Notes under the pieces: model-generated
Told to the model about the DNA's origin: nothing
What the model saw: the letters and a program-made list of their open reading frames with translations, nothing else
Database searches by the model: none
NCBI RefSeq assembly: GCF_000715075.1
Contig: NC_134095.1
Span: 50,582,806 to 50,646,805 of the forward strand
Length of the DNA: 64,000 nt
DNA from: Nicotiana tabacum
Lineage: Eukaryota > Streptophyta > Magnoliopsida > Solanales > Solanaceae
Reading direction: 5' to 3'
Position numbers and translations under genes: made by a program
Shown here: piece by piece, positions 24,073-36,808 of the stretch
Layout of the letters: each line of letters begins with the position of its first letter
Position numbering within the stretch: the first letter of the stretch is position 1

Positions 24073-24126
24073 CTACGATCGACCTGATTCCTCAAAGAGG
24101 ATACGTAGGCGCCTCACGGCTCGGTC
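24073..24126 (+). other. Pseudoknot motif, copy C (internal 2)
   Basis: Identical in all paired positions to 11816-11869. The poly-A/T sequence just downstream has small length changes. Confidence 0.75.
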
Positions 24127-26181
24127 ATGGTGTTAAAATTTTTTTTTTTAAAAAAAATATATAAATAAATAATCCCCAAGCAAGAAACTGGGGCAAGGGT
24201 TGCGTTTGTTGTAAACAAATATGATTCCGAAGGTTGAAATTTTAAAACCCCAAATTTATTTTGTTTTTGAGCCTTAAATACCCTTTCTTTCTAGCCTATC
24301 CAAAACCCACATTACAGTCCAAAGAAAGACCTTCTGATCAGTTTTCAAAAGATGCCAAGTCAGACAAATGAGAGTCTTACCGGCGAACATAATATTTTGT
24401 TCCACAGCAGAAAGAGTCATACCGGCAACACTCCAAATCCCCAGTAGGAAAGTGATACAAATGAGAGAGTCTTATCGGTGAAAATCTTTACGGACACCGT
24501 AAGGCGATGAAAGCTGAGAGAAAAAACAAAATGAGAGAGACTTGATAGTGAAAACCCTTTGGGCACTACAAGTCGAATAAGATTGAGAATCAGATGGGGA
24601 ATCGCCAAATGAAGATCTTGAAAGATGATTGACGGTAGAGGATAGGCCACATGTGCATGTCATGACCATTAGAGTCGGTATCTGCATTTGATAGGTTTTT
24701 ATTTATGGTTTCTTTTGTTAAAGAGTCATCTTTTTCCTTTGTCCTTTTATTCTGTTCCCTTTTATCTTTTTCCTTTCATAGAAAATTTCCCCAATAGAGT
24801 CTGTTTGGTCAGAACAAGTGTGAATTGACTTCAAAATATGCCATCAGCTTTCCAATTATGCAAGATGAGATCTGACTAGTACATCCAAGTGGTATAGTCA
24901 GCAAGGAACAAGCGCGAGGCCAGTGTCAAAAAGATATCCCCAGCAAAAGGGAATTGACAAAAGGATTGACGAGTCTCAAGAGGGATACCTTTGCCGAAAT
25001 CAAAGGTTATAAACCTCAAGGCCAAGGCCCGTGGACGAACAAGGAGAGCAATGAGCATGATTTGGGAAATTCATGCGAGACTAAAAGGTCGAAAAAATGC
25101 AAGTTTCCGAGCCATGCCACGAAAGAAGAGGGATATCCCCAGCAGAAAGGAATTATCCCCAGCAAACAATATCATCCCCACCAAGTTTTGGAACGCAGAG
25201 CAAGGAAGGAAAAAGGGAAAACCATCCCAGTAGGAGTATCACAACCAACCACCACGTTTTAAACTAACAAATTTTGTTTGATTTGAAACAGGTAAAGGAA
25301 ATGGCATTGATGCCAGAAATGCATGCCACAAGGGATATCATCAAACTAGGGCAGAAAATTTTCCTTCCATTTAGAAAATTTTCTGGAAGTCAGGTACCCA
25401 TTCGAGGAAAAATAAAAATAACACCAGTCTCAAGGGAAGTGGTCTTTGAACCAGTGTTGCCCCCAACATAATAAGTTTCAATGGAGGAAGTTGTTCCCCA
25501 GCAGACAGAACAAAGGGATGACACTTGTGCTCAGAAAAGCAAAAGGCCAGTATCATTCCCAACAGCCTTCCAAAGAGTGAAGCACTAGTTCTGAAGGAAT
25601 CAGAATCCTCCAGCAGTGTTATCCTCGACAGCGTTATCCCCAGCTGATAACATTCCATCCCCCAACAGGTAAGTAAATAATTCCCCAACACTGTTATCCC
25701 CAACAGTTTCGAGGAGTCCAACACAAGTTTGGTGAAAATCGGTGTCCTCAGCGGTTCCTTTCGGGGAAAGGCAAAATGAGTCTTAAGGGAGGTAGTCTTC
25801 GAAGGAAGAAGCTAGCAAGAAAAAAAAAAGAAGAAAAAAAAAAGAAAAGAAAAATAAGGGAAGTAGTTTGCAGAGGAATGAAGCATCCTACTTAAAAGGA
25901 GGTAATTTTGGAAGGAGTAAGATAACATATTTACTCAGCAGAGTTATCCTCAGCAGTGTTAGCCCCAGCAGGGTTACTCAGCAGTTCGCAGTGTTATCCC
26001 CAGCTGATCATCGAGATGTAGAAGCATCTTCGACAGAGTTTCGACCAAGTTTCAAGAGGGTCGGACAACCCAGAGTGGGTAAAGAAGAAAAGGAAAATTC
26101 ATCCCCAGCAAAATAATCCCCAGCAGTTTCGAGGGAAGACAACACAGGTAAGTAAATAATTCAGGAATAAGGAAATGGTTT

Positions 26182-26729
26182 ACCCATAGGAGAGGCATTT
26201 CCTCCTAAGTTTGTTTTACCCATAGGAGACGCATTTCCTCCTAAGTTTGTTTTTACCCATAGGAGAGGCATTTCCTCCTAAGTTTAGTTTCACCCATAGG
26301 AGAGGCATTTCCTCCTAAGTTTAGTTTTACCCCATAGGAGAGGCATTTCCTCCTAAGTTTATTTTTTTACCCATAGTAAATGCATTTCCTCCTAAAGTTT
26401 AGTTTTACCCCTAGGATACGCACTTCCTAAGATTATTTTTACCCATAGGAGAGGCATTTCCTCCTAAGTTTGTTTTTACCCATAGGAGATGCATTTCCTC
26501 CTAAGTTTAGTTTTACCCATAGGAGAGGCATTTCCTCCTAAGTTTATTTTTACCCATAGGAGAGGCATTTCCTCTTAAGTTTAGTTTTACTCATAGGAGA
26601 GGCATTTCCTCCTAAGTTTGTTTTACCCATAGGAGAGGCATATCCTCCTAAGTTTAGTTTTACCCATAGGAAAGGCATTTCCTCCTAAGTTTAGTTTTAC
26701 CCATAGGAAAGGCATTTCCTCCTAAAGTT
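26182..26729 (+). repeat. Minisatellite A, unit 2 (15 copies)
   Basis: Same 15-copy array and variant order. A single change in copy 6 (CATAGTAAATG) distinguishes it. Confidence 0.92.
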
Positions 26730-26848
26730 TGAAATCAGGAGCCCGCCTGAAGAGAAGAGTGGCGTTTTTATTTTTCAAAGTTGTTGTTGAAGTTAGGCGC
26801 CCACCTGGATAACAAGGGAATACATTTCTGTTTTCATTTCATGTTCTA

Positions 26849-27598
26849 GGTTGCCCACCAGTATAATGCGGGAATACATTTTGTCTTTTCATTTCATGTT
26901 CTAGGTCGCCCACCAGTATAATGCGGGAATACATTTCTGTTCTAGGTCGCCCACCAGTATAATGCGGGAATACATTTCATGTTCTAGGTCGCCCACCAGT
27001 ATAATGCGGGAATACATTTCTGTCTTTTCATTTCTGTTCTAGGTCGCCCACCAGTATAATGCGGGATACATTTCATGTTCTAGGTCGCCCACCAGTATAA
27101 TGCGGGAATACATTTCAGTTCTAGGTCGCCCACCAGTAAAATGCGGGAATACTTTTAAGTTCTAGGTCGCCCACCAGTAAAATGCGGGAATACATTTAAG
27201 TTCTAGGTCGCCCACCAGTAAAATGCGGGAATACATTTAAGTTCTAGGTCGCCCACCAGTAAAATGCGGGAATACATTTAAGTTCTAGGTCGCCCACCAG
27301 TAAAATGCGGGAATATATTTAAGTTCTAGGTCGCCCACCAGTATAATGCGGGAATACTTTTAAGTTCTAGGTCGCCCACCAGTAAAATGCGGGAATATAT
27401 TTAAGTTCTAGGTCGCCCACCAGTATAATGCGGGAATACTTTTAAGTTCTAGGTCGCCCACCAGTAAAATGCGGGAATACATTTCAGTTTTCCATTTCCA
27501 GGTCGCCCACCAGTATAATGCAGGCATACATTTCACTTTTCCATTTCCAGGTCGCCCACCAGTATAATGCGGGCATACATTTCATTTTTCCATTTCCA
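26849..27598 (+). repeat. Minisatellite B, unit 2 (17 copies)
   Basis: Same array with 17 copies. One extra inner copy relative to unit 0 and one single-base deletion (CGGGATACA) explain the length. Confidence 0.92.
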
Positions 27599-28157
27599 GG
27601 CACCCACCTGTATAACGAGAGGAATACTTTTCAGTCTTATACTGCACATTTTGAAGTCAGTAACCCCACCGGAAGGCAGAAGGTTACAACAAGAATCCCC
27701 AGCAGGTAAAAATAAAAATCCCAACACCGGAAGGCAGAAGGTGGCAACAAGAAGTCTCAGAGCAAATTCAAGTGCATGAGTCAAAAGAAAGAAAAGACGC
27801 GTCTTGATGAATCTGATGAAGATAATCGTGTCCCAAGAGGAACAACCAAAAAGCTTAATGAAGAAAGCCATGTCCCCAGCGGACCGAACAAAATGACGAA
27901 AACTGGTATTAAAAAAAAAAAAAAAACCAAGGGCCAGAAGTCTTGGTAAAAAGGCACCAGAGGAAACACAAGCCGACAAAAGGCAAGGCAACCGGAGCAA
28001 GGGGGAAAACAGATAAGATTCTGTAATTTCTAGCTTAGTCTAGCTTCTTATTTTTTTATGCATGGTGTAATAAGGAGGTCAGCAAACAGTAAAAGTAGCA
28101 TGCAACAACAGTAACATTGCAGTCCCATGGTAGTCCCAGCTACCAAGACTTCCCGAA

Positions 28158-28222
28158 CTACATTGACCTGATTCCTGTTTAGCCCAGGATATGTAGGAAA
28201 CCTTTGAAGCAAAGGTTCGGTC
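28158..28222 (+). other. Pseudoknot motif, copy D (internal 2)
   Basis: Identical to copy D in the other units, including the CTACA/TGTAG form of P1. It lies about 95 nt upstream of the polypurine tract of LTR3. Confidence 0.75.
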
Positions 28223-28315
28223 AAATCTTTTTCAAAAAATGCTTCACACGGAGTACTCGGATGGGTAAAAATCGCTCGCTTTATCTTTGCACGAAAACCC
28301 TTCGTGTCTTCGGGC

Positions 28316-28324
28316 AAAGAGGGG
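28316..28324 (+). other. Polypurine tract before LTR3
   Basis: AAAGAGGGG, four bases upstream of LTR3, identical to the other two tracts. Confidence 0.7.
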
Positions 28325-28328
28325 CAGC

Positions 28329-31300
28329 TGTAAGCACGTGATTTTTGCCCAATATGAGAATTACTCCCAAAAAAAAATGATTTTTCTTTGATGTGCAATT
28401 TTGTGATATTTTGTGATATTTTGAATAATTATTTGTATTTGTCTGTGCATGTTTATTTGCTAAATTAATAAAAAATACAAAAATATGTCGCATTTTGCAT
28501 GTTGGATTTAATTCTACAATTGATAATAATTAAATTTGTTTTACAAAAATATAAAAATTACAAAAATAGGCATCGTGTGCATTTTTAGCATTTAATGTCC
28601 AAATATACAATTTTATGCTTAATTAATACTTAATTGTGCGTTAATTGTTATTGGGAGTTAATTTGCGCTTTTATAACTTAATTTAGTTCTTAATAATAGT
28701 TTAAGTATTTTTATAATTTAGTTTTAGAAAAATAAAAGAAGAAAAGAGAGCGAAAATATAAATAAAGTCGGAATTGGGCCTTTTCTTCAATTTCAAGCCA
28801 CAGGCCCAAAAAATGGCCCAATCTTCCCTACGACCCAGTCCATTTCGAACTGGGTCAACCCGGTCCATAACCCAACACCCTATTATCTTGCATTTCAAAA
28901 AATAAAACAAAGAAAAACAAAAAAAAAATAGTAAGAAAACCCTAAAAATGCCTAAGCATCCCCCCCCCCCCCCATTTCTCCTTCTTCTTCCTCAAAACTC
29001 CAAAGCACAACCATGGCTGCCCTCACCAACATCGACCACCCTCCACCACGAACACCCCCTCACGTCGTCACACTCACGTCCAAACAACCCCGTCGCGGCC
29101 AGCTGCTCCTGTTCTGCGAGCTTCATTTTCTTCGTGCTGCTGCCATGGTTGTCGCTGCTATTGCTTCAACTTTCTTCTACTGCTGCTCGCGTTTCATGGC
29201 TGCTGTCGCGACTGCGTCTTCTCTTCGTCGCCGCGGCTATCGCCACTAATTCCTCCGTCGAGCTGCTGTTGTTTCTGCCTTCATCAAGGCTCGTTGATGC
29301 TGTTTCTCCTCCTTCTACTAAGCAGCTGCTCCCAGCCCACACGACCCTATGTGCACGTCGAACAGTTGAAAACAAACCACGCTGCTGCATCGACTATTGC
29401 TTCACTTCGGCGTCAACTCCAGTCGAGTTCGCGTACATGGATGAGTTTTGGTCGATGTCGTCGATCACTGTTCGAGTTCGTTGTTGGTTGGTCGTTTGTT
29501 CGTCGTTTCAATCCGGTTGGTAGATTTTGAGTTTTATTTTTTTCCCGTAATTTGTTTGATATTTTTCGGATCCAAAATCGATAAATGATTCAATTCTTGT
29601 TTTGTTTGTTCATCATTGAAATAATTTTTTTTTAGTTTGTTTATATGTTTGGTTGGTTTAATTTTCAGATTCAAATCAAAATTTAATTAATTGATTTTCA
29701 GTTTATTTCATGTTAATTTAATTTTTGCAAAAAAAAAGGAATTGTTAGTTTAGGTTTAATATTGTTAGATTTAGTTTAAATCGCTTGAATCCGTTGTTTG
29801 TTTAATATAGATTTCATTCATGATCATGTATCTTTGTTATATTTTTTTTGTTGGATTTAATTAAGAAAGATTAATTGATTATTTGAAGATTAATGATTTG
29901 AATATGTTTATTTGTTTTGTTTAAGTTCAATTCGAAATTTGAATAAAATTTGTTATTGTGGTTGAATCTTTTCATTCATGTTCATACTTTGTTTGATTGA
30001 TCTTGAATCCGAAATTTGTATAGTTTGATTTTCTTATTTCTTGTTTATCATTTGTGATTATTTCTTGAATTGGTCTCATAATCTTGTTTAAAGTTTAATA
30101 TAAGAATTGTTTGTTGTAATGTTGTTAGAGTTGATTTTAAGTTCAATATTATTGAATTTAAGAATCTAAATATACTTGTTTGATTGTTGTTGTTTAAATC
30201 CGAAAAATAGGTTTGTTGTTGCTAAAAATATTGTTCAATCAAATTTTAGTTGTTCTTGGTTGTTCAATTTGTGTTCATGTGATTTGTTGTTGAAATGTTG
30301 TTAAAATCATGTTCATGTGATATTGTTGTTATGATGTTCATCCGTGTTCATATTATTGTTTGAACATTGTTAGAAATTGATCATATTGTCTATATTTTGG
30401 TTAAGTTTGATTAATTGATGTGTTATAGCTGATGGGTAGTTTGGTAAATTCGTAGTACGTTCAGGGGTAGTTTGGTAATTTCAGTAAGGTCGGAGGGGGT
30501 AGTTTAGGAATTGTACATTTTGTAATTATTTATTTGAAAGCATGGGGGACAAAATGAAATGGGGTGGGTTGTGATATGATTATTTAATATAAAGGGGGGA
30601 CAAGATTTAAATTAAAGGGGAATCTTGCATTATTTTAAATAAAGCATGGGGGACAAAATATAATGGGGTGGTGTGATATATTTATTTAATGTAATGGGGA
30701 TGAGTGAGAATATAATGGGTTTGGTAGAGAAAGGGATTGATTTTAATTGATTAAAGGGTGGGGATTATATATAGAGAGGTCTGAAAAATCAGAAAAGGGG
30801 AAGAAATACAGATAGAAAAAAAAGAGAGATTGAAAAAAGCTGAACATTTATTCCGAAAAAAAAACATTGAAACTCTCAAGAAAAGAAAAACATACAAAGA
30901 AAAAAAAAGTTGAAAATTAGAAGAGAAAGTAGTACACACCTGATAAATATTCTGGTATACAGGTGTAGAAATTAAGGGTTGAAGATTAACTAGCCTTTCA
31001 AAAATCTGAAAATTTCTCTTGGTTTCTGTCCATTATTTTCGGCATTCCTGGATTTTATTTTGAATTTTTCAAAGCTGTCACTGGGATTTTCGTTGACTGG
31101 TTATTGCTGGTTATTGTTGCTGTTGCTGTGTTACGTATTACGTTGCTGACTTTCTTCTTCTTATATTGACAATATCAGGTACACAACTGTAATTTTGGCA
31201 TTTTGTAAGCTGAAATGAAGAATGAAGTGTTAAACTTTAATTTAGTTTAATTTAATTTTTTGTATTGTATTTAGGTTATTCATGTATTATTATTCTGTAA

Positions 31301-32882
31301 ATCACTGTCATCGGCATAACTAGGCATATTATAGCGACATATTAAATAACGCCTTTACCAGATTATTAGGAAATATATTTAAGCCTGATTATTAATTAAA
31401 ACTGTTTAAATAAAAAAAATAGAAGAAATAACGTAAAAATGGCGTTATTGAATCAGTTTGGCAAAAATTAACTAAGTTCCTTATTCATAAGGTTTTTCGT
31501 CAACGATAAGTTAATCCGAATCATGTAGTCAATTTCAGTTATAACATGAATTAGTTTGCGAACAAGTATTAGGACATGATGAATTAAAACAAAGTTAGTT
31601 AATGTTAAATTGTTTAAATTTTTAGAAATATGATTTAGTACTAAAGTTTTTATTTTTATTTCTTTCAATTTTCAGTATTTGTAAATAATTAGTTTCAATA
31701 AGCTTAAGTCTTACTAACAATTTGAATTTTAATCCAACTATGGGATAATTAGTTTTTTTTTATTTTTATTTTTTTACTTTTCGATAATTCCATGTTGTAT
31801 TTATGATTATAATTTTATTACTTTCTGTTAATATTTGTTTTTCTCTTCTATTTAATATGTCATTTTCAAGAATGTAGATATTGATTTTATATTTATAAAA
31901 AACTTAGTAATAATAAAAAGGTAGTCATTAAAGGATATTCTTAGAGGATTTCGCTAAAAATAAATAGATAGTCTTACTAACAATTTGAATTTTAATCCAA
32001 CTATGGGATAATTAGTTTTTTTTTTTTTACTTTTCGATAATTCCATGTTGTATTTATGATTATAATTTTATTACTTTCTGTTAATATTTGTTTTTCTCTT
32101 CTATTTAATATGTCATTTTCAAGAATGTAGATATTGATTTTATATTTATAAAAAACTTAGTAATAATAAAAAGGTAGTCATTAAAGGATATTCTTAAAGG
32201 ATTTCGCTAAAAATAAATAGATGTAAATAATACAAATTTACAGGATTCTCCAATCTCATTTATTTATTTAATTATTTAAAAAAAATTACTTAGAATTTGG
32301 GATGGATTGTTTAGTGAATTTCACTTCCTTCCCCAAAGATAATGACGCGCTAGACTCTTTAGGCGCGATTTAATTAATTTTACCTTCTTAAACTCGGATG
32401 CGCATTTCATGCGACCCAAATCTAAATCCTAAAACATCAAATAAAATATGTTTCGTATTGTGGGTGCATTTCATGTGACACAATCCAAAGATATGTTTTA
32501 AGCGATGTTCACATTCCTAAAAAATAATAATTATAATAATAAAGCGGTAAAAGATAAAATTTGCACATGGTTCATAATTGTATTAAAAATCAGATAAATA
32601 AGCCGAATATAACAGTTGAGCGACCGTGCTAGAACCACGGAACTCGGGAATGCCTAACACCCTCTCCCGGGTTAACAGAATTCCTTATCCGGATTTCTGG
32701 TACGCAGACTGTAATATAGAGTCATTCTTTTCCTCGATTCGGGATTAAAATTGGTGACTTGGGACACCCTAAATCTCCCAAGTGGCGACTCTGAAATAAT
32801 TAAACCAATCCCGTTTCGATTGTCCTTTAATTGGAAAAAACTCCCTACGCACCTCGCGGTGCCGGAAAAAGGAGGTGTGACA
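28329..32882 (+). repeat. LTR3 (4554 bp), terminal 3' LTR
   Basis: Same ends as the others. It shares the 242-bp absence with LTR2. Its poly-C run near 28960-28973 is 14 C against 9 in LTR1 and LTR2. This opens a spurious 191-codon frame (28948-29523), which I do not regard as a gene. It is followed by GTTAGGATGAGG with no PBS, so it ends the array. Confidence 0.93.
31707..32221 (+). repeat. 263-bp tandem duplication within LTR3
   Basis: Same duplication as in LTR1 and LTR2, with copies starting at 31707 and 31970. Small substitutions such as TTAGAGG for TTAAAGG in the first copy distinguish it. Confidence 0.85.
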
Positions 32883-32887
32883 GTTAG

Positions 32888-34137
32888 GATGAGGGACATG
32901 CATTATGATGTGATATTTGTTTTCTGTGTATACGTTCATGCCTTTACCTTGAACTATTATTGTCGTACTTATAGATCTTGTGTGACTTGTTGTTATTGTC
33001 TTGTCCTTAATCTCTATCTCAATTGTTGTTGTGTTGCCCATGTCTTCTACTTGTTTAACTTGCAAATACCATGCCTACTTCCTGCTGTTATAATTACACC
33101 CATGTCGTATCTATTCTGTTGCACTTTAGTACAAGCTCTTTTTCTATGTTAGTCATTCATGCCTCTACTTGTTAACTTGGAAAGATCATGTATTTTCTTT
33201 TTATTTGTTACACATGTATCTAGGCCTCCACCATGCTAGTTATTTGAAGTTGATATTCTTTGTCCTCCAATTATTGTCATTACTCACATGCCTTCCGCCT
33301 AGTCTGTTACTGTTGACCACATGTATATCCTCGTTCCTTATTGCTACTTGCGTATTTCCGACTTTGTAATTTTTGTTATCGGTATTTTTGTCATCTGGTT
33401 AGTTCTGTTATACGTATATTGAGTGAGGATGAGATAAAAGCACGAAGGGTGTTTCCGTGTAATTGACTTGATATCTGAGAACATTCCTAATGCTATGAAA
33501 GTTATGAAGTGACTGTCGTGAATAATTTGTTTTGTTCTAAGGAAAGGATTGGTCGAGGTATTGGAAGATGCTAAATTGTGATCTCTGCTAGCACTCGGTT
33601 ATTGGTTTGCGCATTCATTTCATGTATTCTTCTCTGTTATATCGTGGTATAGTTCTATTGCTAGTTTACGGTACAGGTTTTATCAGTAAGTATCTTTTAA
33701 CTAAAAAGCCTCATCACTACTTCGACGAGGTTAGACAAGATACTTACTGGGTACATGGGATCGGTTGTACTCATACTACACTTCTGCACCTTGCGTGCAA
33801 ATTTTCTTTTGGAGCGGAGCTGCTAGTGATGTTGGGAGCTGACTCTAAAGATGTTCGTGCATTTCGGATATAGCTGCTACTTGTCCTTGGTAGCTTAGGT
33901 TTTGCTAATATGTTATGTAAATTTCAAATAGACCGTGTAATTATTTGTACCAGCTTTGTAAATTCCAAGTCTTAGAAGCTCATGATTCGTACTACTAGTT
34001 CTTGGCTCAATTTGTAAATATTCAGATAATTCTTCACTATTTTCCTATAATCTCATTTGGATTGTATTTTCTGTTAGTTGGCTTACCTACCGGATCGAGT
34101 TAGGTGTCATCACAACCAGTAATTTTTGGGTCGTGAG
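32888..34137 (+). repeat. Remnant of an older LTR-like repeat flanking the array
   Basis: The region ends with a CATCACAACC word followed by a TGGGTCGTGAG-type motif. This style closes a very common family of solanaceous Ty3-type LTR sequences (recognition from memory, no alignment possible). The giant element seems to have inserted into this older repeat. No convincing coding capacity; the 88-codon frame at 33607-33873 lies inside repeat-like sequence. Confidence 0.4.
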
Positions 34138-34455
34138 ATAAATAATAACAAGTAAATCTCTATAACAAGAAATAATTAGTTACTCGATAATTAAACATGG
34201 TAACTAATTTGCTATAACAAGTAAAACTACTATGATAGAGTAATTTTTTATACTATTCATATGTATATATTTTAAATCCATTAACTAACGAAGGATAAAT
34301 ACGCTTACTCGCATCCAATATTTACACCAAACTAAACAATTGATTTATCGTCGAGAGGCTAGCAGACCTACTTTAAGGTTCTTTTTAAACCATATATTGA
34401 AGGCGTAATGAGGTTTCTTAGGAATATCTTACTTTCTACATATATATATTTCACG

Positions 34456-34968
34456 TAGGGGTGTACATAGATCGGGCTGGTTCGGTTTTTATCAAAACCA
34501 AATCAAACCAATTATATCGATTTGGATTGGTCCGGTTTGTCGGGTTTTCGGATTTTTTTATTACATGAATATTATTTCAATCTTACTTTGTTAAAATTAT
34601 AGATAAAGCTTTGATAAGTGAATATATGTTTAGTAAATATGAAAAAAATTGACAAACATATGATCTATTAAAATATTCTAATGGGAGATTTTTTTAGTAA
34701 CACATGATAGTTATTTTCTTAGTCCTCTAACAATAATTTTTCGTTAATTTATGCTTTCAGTGTTAATACATGAGAGGATCCCAAATATTTCTACATTTTC
34801 TAAAGAAAAATCACTATAAAGTCTTAAAAATATAAATAAAATTTATATATTTATATGTAGGTTTAGTTCGATTTTTTTACTCAATTCCAAACTTAATTGG
34901 TGTTTTTAATCGGTTTGGTTTGATTTTTCAGTTTGGTGCGATTTTCCGGTTCGGTTCGAACACCCTTA
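34456..34968. mobile_element. hAT-like non-autonomous element (513 bp)
   Basis: Starts TAGGGGTGTAC and ends GAACACCCTTA, which are imperfect inverted repeats. It is flanked by the 8-bp direct repeat ATTTCACG (34448-34455 and 34969-34976). An 8-bp duplication with these termini fits hAT. The interior is rich in TTTGG/CGGTTT words and has no transposase frame. Confidence 0.8.
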
Positions 34969-34976
34969 ATTTCACG

Positions 34977-36354
34977 TATCTAAACCTAAGTTGTGAAAAA
35001 GCCAGAAAGAGAAAATCCCTCCTACCCTAATACAAGAAGTACGTATCTTTTACCAACTTTCTCCAAAAAGATTGGTTGCTTTTCATCTTGGCGTTTACAA
35101 GCCGAGCAAGTTAACTATTTGCTCTTCCTTCCTCATGTTATCTTCTAACCGAAATCTTGTTAGCGTTGAATGTGGGAAGTTCAGTTAAAGTGAAAGCAAG
35201 ATTACATGAAAAAAGGAATATGCTCCACATAAAGATATACTCTCACCGTTTTAATTTATACAGCGGTGTTTGACTTGTTACAAGATGATGAAAGAAAGTT
35301 GAAAATTTTTTGTCTAGAAAAAACTATAAATATTTATGTAGTTATAAATCATCTCATTAAAAGTAAAATAGAAAGCGTAAGATAAAATTATTTCTAAATA
35401 AGGAGGTATGACTTTTTGGTACAGATTTAAAGAAAAGTATGACACATAAATAGAGAAAGAAGAAGTATAAATTAAGTTCTATGCATTGAAGGTATATTTT
35501 TTTCCCTTGCACCATCAGATTAAATTAATGTATAATATGTAATTATTTCTCGAATAAGCATAATAAAGTAATAATCTACCATAACTAATTAAATTGCATT
35601 GATAATATACTTTTGCACTTAAATTAAAGGAATATATAAATAATAAGTAAAGAAATTAAAAAATTAAAAAGATAACGATTTCCTTCATCCTTTTTTATAT
35701 GTTCTTTAGTAATTAAATGCTTTATTTTTCAGTAGAGACAAGCTTATGCAGATGCAAAGATTCTAAAAAGAGAAAATGTGTATATACAAACATCTGGGGG
35801 AACACTAAATCTAGTTGATGGAATGTGATGGCAACTAAAACTTTTGTTTATTTCGAAAACTTTCCACCATTATATGTGGCTGTAGTTATTGATTAATCTT
35901 CCATAGTCTTTTGCTATTATTCAAACTGTTTTGGACTCAACTAGTTGTACTATATATATGTTATATACATAGTCCATTTTGCTCTTACAAGATATTTCAC
36001 TGAACAGTCAGTTCTCTTCTATCCTCTATTATCAACACATATTGGCCAACTCTTTTGAGTGGAGATCATGCAGCCCAGAAAAGCAATTTGATATTGTAAA
36101 ACCGAAAAAGAAAAATAAAGATAATGCATTACTCAATGATATTAAGCACTGTGTATTTTATTCAGACATGACAATTCTTGGCATTTCTTCTTTTTCTCCT
36201 TTTAACCCTTATCTTTGCTATCTTTCTTTCCCTTTTCTTTTGACATGTTGCTAATCTGATGCAAAAAACTTTACATCAAAGCTCCTTTTGACAATGCTAT
36301 TACGCCAAAAGAGCCCAGAATTAATTTTAAAACTTATATTTTTAGGGTATAGAG
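34977..36354. other. AT-rich intergenic stretch
   Basis: Apart from the Stowaway-like element at 35240-35465 I see no gene, RNA gene or clear repeat. The short frame at 35979-36254 lacks any recognisable domain and lies in low-complexity sequence. Confidence 0.5.
35240..35465. mobile_element. Degenerate Stowaway-like MITE
   Basis: Begins CTCTCACCGTTTTAATTTAT and ends with ACACATAAATAGAG...AAG, recalling the solanaceous Stowaway termini CTCCCTCCGTTTCAATTTAT and their complement. Flanked by TA on both sides (35238-35239, 35466-35467). The GTTTGACTTG word typical of this family is present near the 5' end. Termini are diverged, so it is an old copy. Confidence 0.5.
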
Positions 36355-36359
36355 GGCTA

Positions 36360-36781
36360 TGTAAAGAATAACAGAAGAAGAGTATTATTCGGAGACCTTC
36401 TGCTAGCCCAAGATCGTTAACTAAGATTGGAAGATTCAACTAAAGAAGAGGAAGCTTGAAAAGAGAAGAGAGATTTTTGAAAGGAGAACTTTGTTATTGA
36501 AGAAGACTTTCTTGAATTTGGCTTCGCTACAAATGCCTAAGGCTACTCCTATTTATACTTATCTAGGGATAATTCTAGATACAAAAATAATCTAGACAAT
36601 TCTATCACCTTCTACTAATATCTTCCTTATCCAAGACTCTTGAATATCTAGATTTTTCTTATCTTCCCATTCTAGAACATCTAGATATGTCTACTAGATA
36701 AATATCAAGAATACTACACTAGGATATTCTAGAGAATTCTATGTTTCTCCAAAAAATCAACTTTACTTTATTTTTCGCACA
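36360..36781 (-). repeat. 3' LTR of the RT-less Copia element
   Basis: On the + strand it runs from TGTAAAGAATAACAG to CGCACA. It is followed by the complement of the polypurine tract (CTCCCCCTT at 36782). It is very similar to 39465-39884 over its length, so the insertion is fairly recent. Confidence 0.92.
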
Positions 36782-36808
36782 CTCCCCCTTAAAGTGATTT
36801 TTTGGAAG

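Larger units (their letters stand above)
20749..28328 (+). mobile_element. Internal region 2 (7580 bp, no recognisable coding capacity)
   Basis: Same order of parts as internal 1. It lacks about 415 bp between CCCAGAATATCG and AATCCGGTCTTTT (junction near 23422) that internal 1 keeps at about 10755-11170, and it has three fewer copies of minisatellite B. These two differences account for nearly all of the 527-bp shortfall. No retroelement domain is readable. Confidence 0.9.
1..32882 (+). mobile_element. Tandem array of a giant non-autonomous LTR retrotransposon (three LTRs)
   Basis: The stretch is built from one repeated unit. The sequence at 1 recurs at 12723 and again at 24979. Three very similar LTRs separate internal regions, giving internal tail, LTR, internal, LTR, internal, LTR. 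Each LTR starts TGTAAGCACG and ends GTGTGACA, each is preceded by a polypurine tract, and the first two are followed by TGGCGACTCTGCTGGGGA, a primer-binding-site-like sequence. No internal open frame exceeds about 155 codons and none shows a gag, protease, RT, RNase H or integrase motif, so the element looks non-autonomous (LARD-like). LTR size, PBS style and satellite-rich non-coding interior suggest a relative of the Tat/Ogre lineage of Ty3 elements; that assignment is inference. The 3' flank begins GTTAG (32883-32887), the expected target duplication. Its partner would lie upstream of the window. Confidence 0.9.

Noticed and set aside
27533..28000. 144-155 codon minus-strand frames over the end of minisatellite B (all three units)
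   Set aside because: Their ends shift with poly-A length differences and they run through the tandem repeat, so they are chance frames.
28948..29523. 191-codon open frame in LTR3
   Set aside because: It exists only because the poly-C run is 14 in LTR3 instead of 9, which changes the frame. Composition is low-complexity Ser/Leu/Ala/Arg and the homologous positions in LTR1 and LTR2 are not open as one frame.
33607..33873. 88-codon frame in the flanking repeat
   Set aside because: It lies in sequence that looks like a common solanaceous LTR remnant and has no recognisable domain.
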